A stretch of 54,871 bases of DNA, from positions 1-54,871 of the forward strand of contig JAJUIB010000018.1 of NCBI GenBank assembly GCA_029265615.1. Reading direction: 5' to 3'. The notes under the pieces were generated by a model. The model ran no database searches, was not told the DNA's origin, and worked only from the letters and a program-made list of their open reading frames with translations. The DNA is from Spirochaetota bacterium. Its GTDB lineage: Bacteria; Spirochaetota; Spirochaetia; Treponematales; Rectinemataceae. The position numbers were made by a program, and so were the translations under genes. The first letter of the stretch is position 1; every line of letters begins with the position of its first letter. Below are positions 54,782 to 54,871 of the stretch, piece after piece.

Positions 54782-54871
54782 ATGAGGTACAGTTCGAGGA
54801 TCCGCCAGGCCGTGCTACGCAAGGTCCTGCCGCCGCAAAATCTCGCGGTGCGGGACGTGGCACTGGAGTTC
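54782..54871 (+). CDS. Transposase (IS3-type orfA-like), N-terminal fragment
   Basis: Only 30 codons before the window ends. The start MRYSSRIRQAVLRKVLPP is typical of the small helix-turn-helix protein of IS3-related elements (MRYs-x-x-F/I-x-x-AVLxKxLPP), continuing VRDVALEF. The ATG begins 22 bp after the integrase stop. A GACAGC before it gives only a weak ribosome-binding site. The rest of the insertion sequence is outside the window, so completeness is unknown. Confidence 0.6.
   Translation, partial: MRYSSRIRQAVLRKVLPPQNLAVRDVALEF

Overview
This is a gene-dense, high-GC bacterial segment of about 52 protein genes and one tRNA, with almost no intergenic space. The gene set points to a spirochaete, probably a GC-rich relative of Treponema. 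Several proteins look like families I know mainly from Treponema-type spirochaetes: a DUF5312-like 562-aa protein, an exported protein resembling DUF6675, and a stand-alone DbpA RNA-binding-domain protein. The integron-type integrase lies in a setting reminiscent of the Treponema denticola integron. The taxonomic placement is inference, because no rRNA or marker set is present.

Layout. 1-7.1 kb: 3' end of an acyl-CoA synthetase, a dCache chemoreceptor, a C69/secernin-like peptidase, two GNAT acetyltransferases with a small basic protein, and a Na/Pi cotransporter. 7.3-12.6 kb: an exported protein converging on a compact purF-purM-purN-purD operon. 12.6-17.3 kb: the DUF5312-like protein, a bifunctional-nuclease-domain protein, cheR-cheB and a NifU-type Fe-S scaffold. 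17.4-21.5 kb: parA-parB, an exported protein and enolase. 21.5-25.6 kb: an SNF2 helicase and an unknown partner, both interrupted by single-base frameshifts. 25.6-31 kb: threonine aldolase, CoA-type Nudix hydrolase, CNNM/CBS protein, queuosine-precursor transporter and a TspO-like membrane protein. 31-39.6 kb: Tag glycosylase, nitroreductase, ferritin, an atypical histidine kinase, Pyr_excise-like protein, B3/4 protein, methylglyoxal synthase, TetR regulator, acetate kinase and a GATase. 39.6-49.4 kb: lipoprotein FAD oxidoreductase, HD-GYP phosphodiesterase, YkgJ-like protein, a collapsed substrate-binding protein followed by an intact histidine kinase, tRNA-Leu(CAA), PAP2 phosphatase, ApbE, an MBL hydrolase and a membrane protein. 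49.4-54.9 kb: DbpA-RBD protein, exported protein, fused aroDE, era, an integron-type integrase with a HARP-like N-terminal domain, and the start of a transposase.

The most unusual general signal is at start codons. About thirteen genes have a recognisable -10 hexamer only 6-8 nt before the ATG and no Shine-Dalgarno sequence, often with a TTG-type -35 at 17-18 bp. This suggests widespread leaderless mRNAs next to genes with conventional AAGGAG leaders. It also helps start calls, for example for the SNF2 and PAP2 genes. Two adjacent frames near 30.1-31.0 kb appear to start on ATA.

The right end is the clearest accessory region. It holds an IntI-like recombinase, a long structured leader with palindromes over the likely -10, and an insertion sequence beginning just after the integrase stop codon, where a spirochaete-type attI site would be expected. 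The window ends before any cassette array could be seen.
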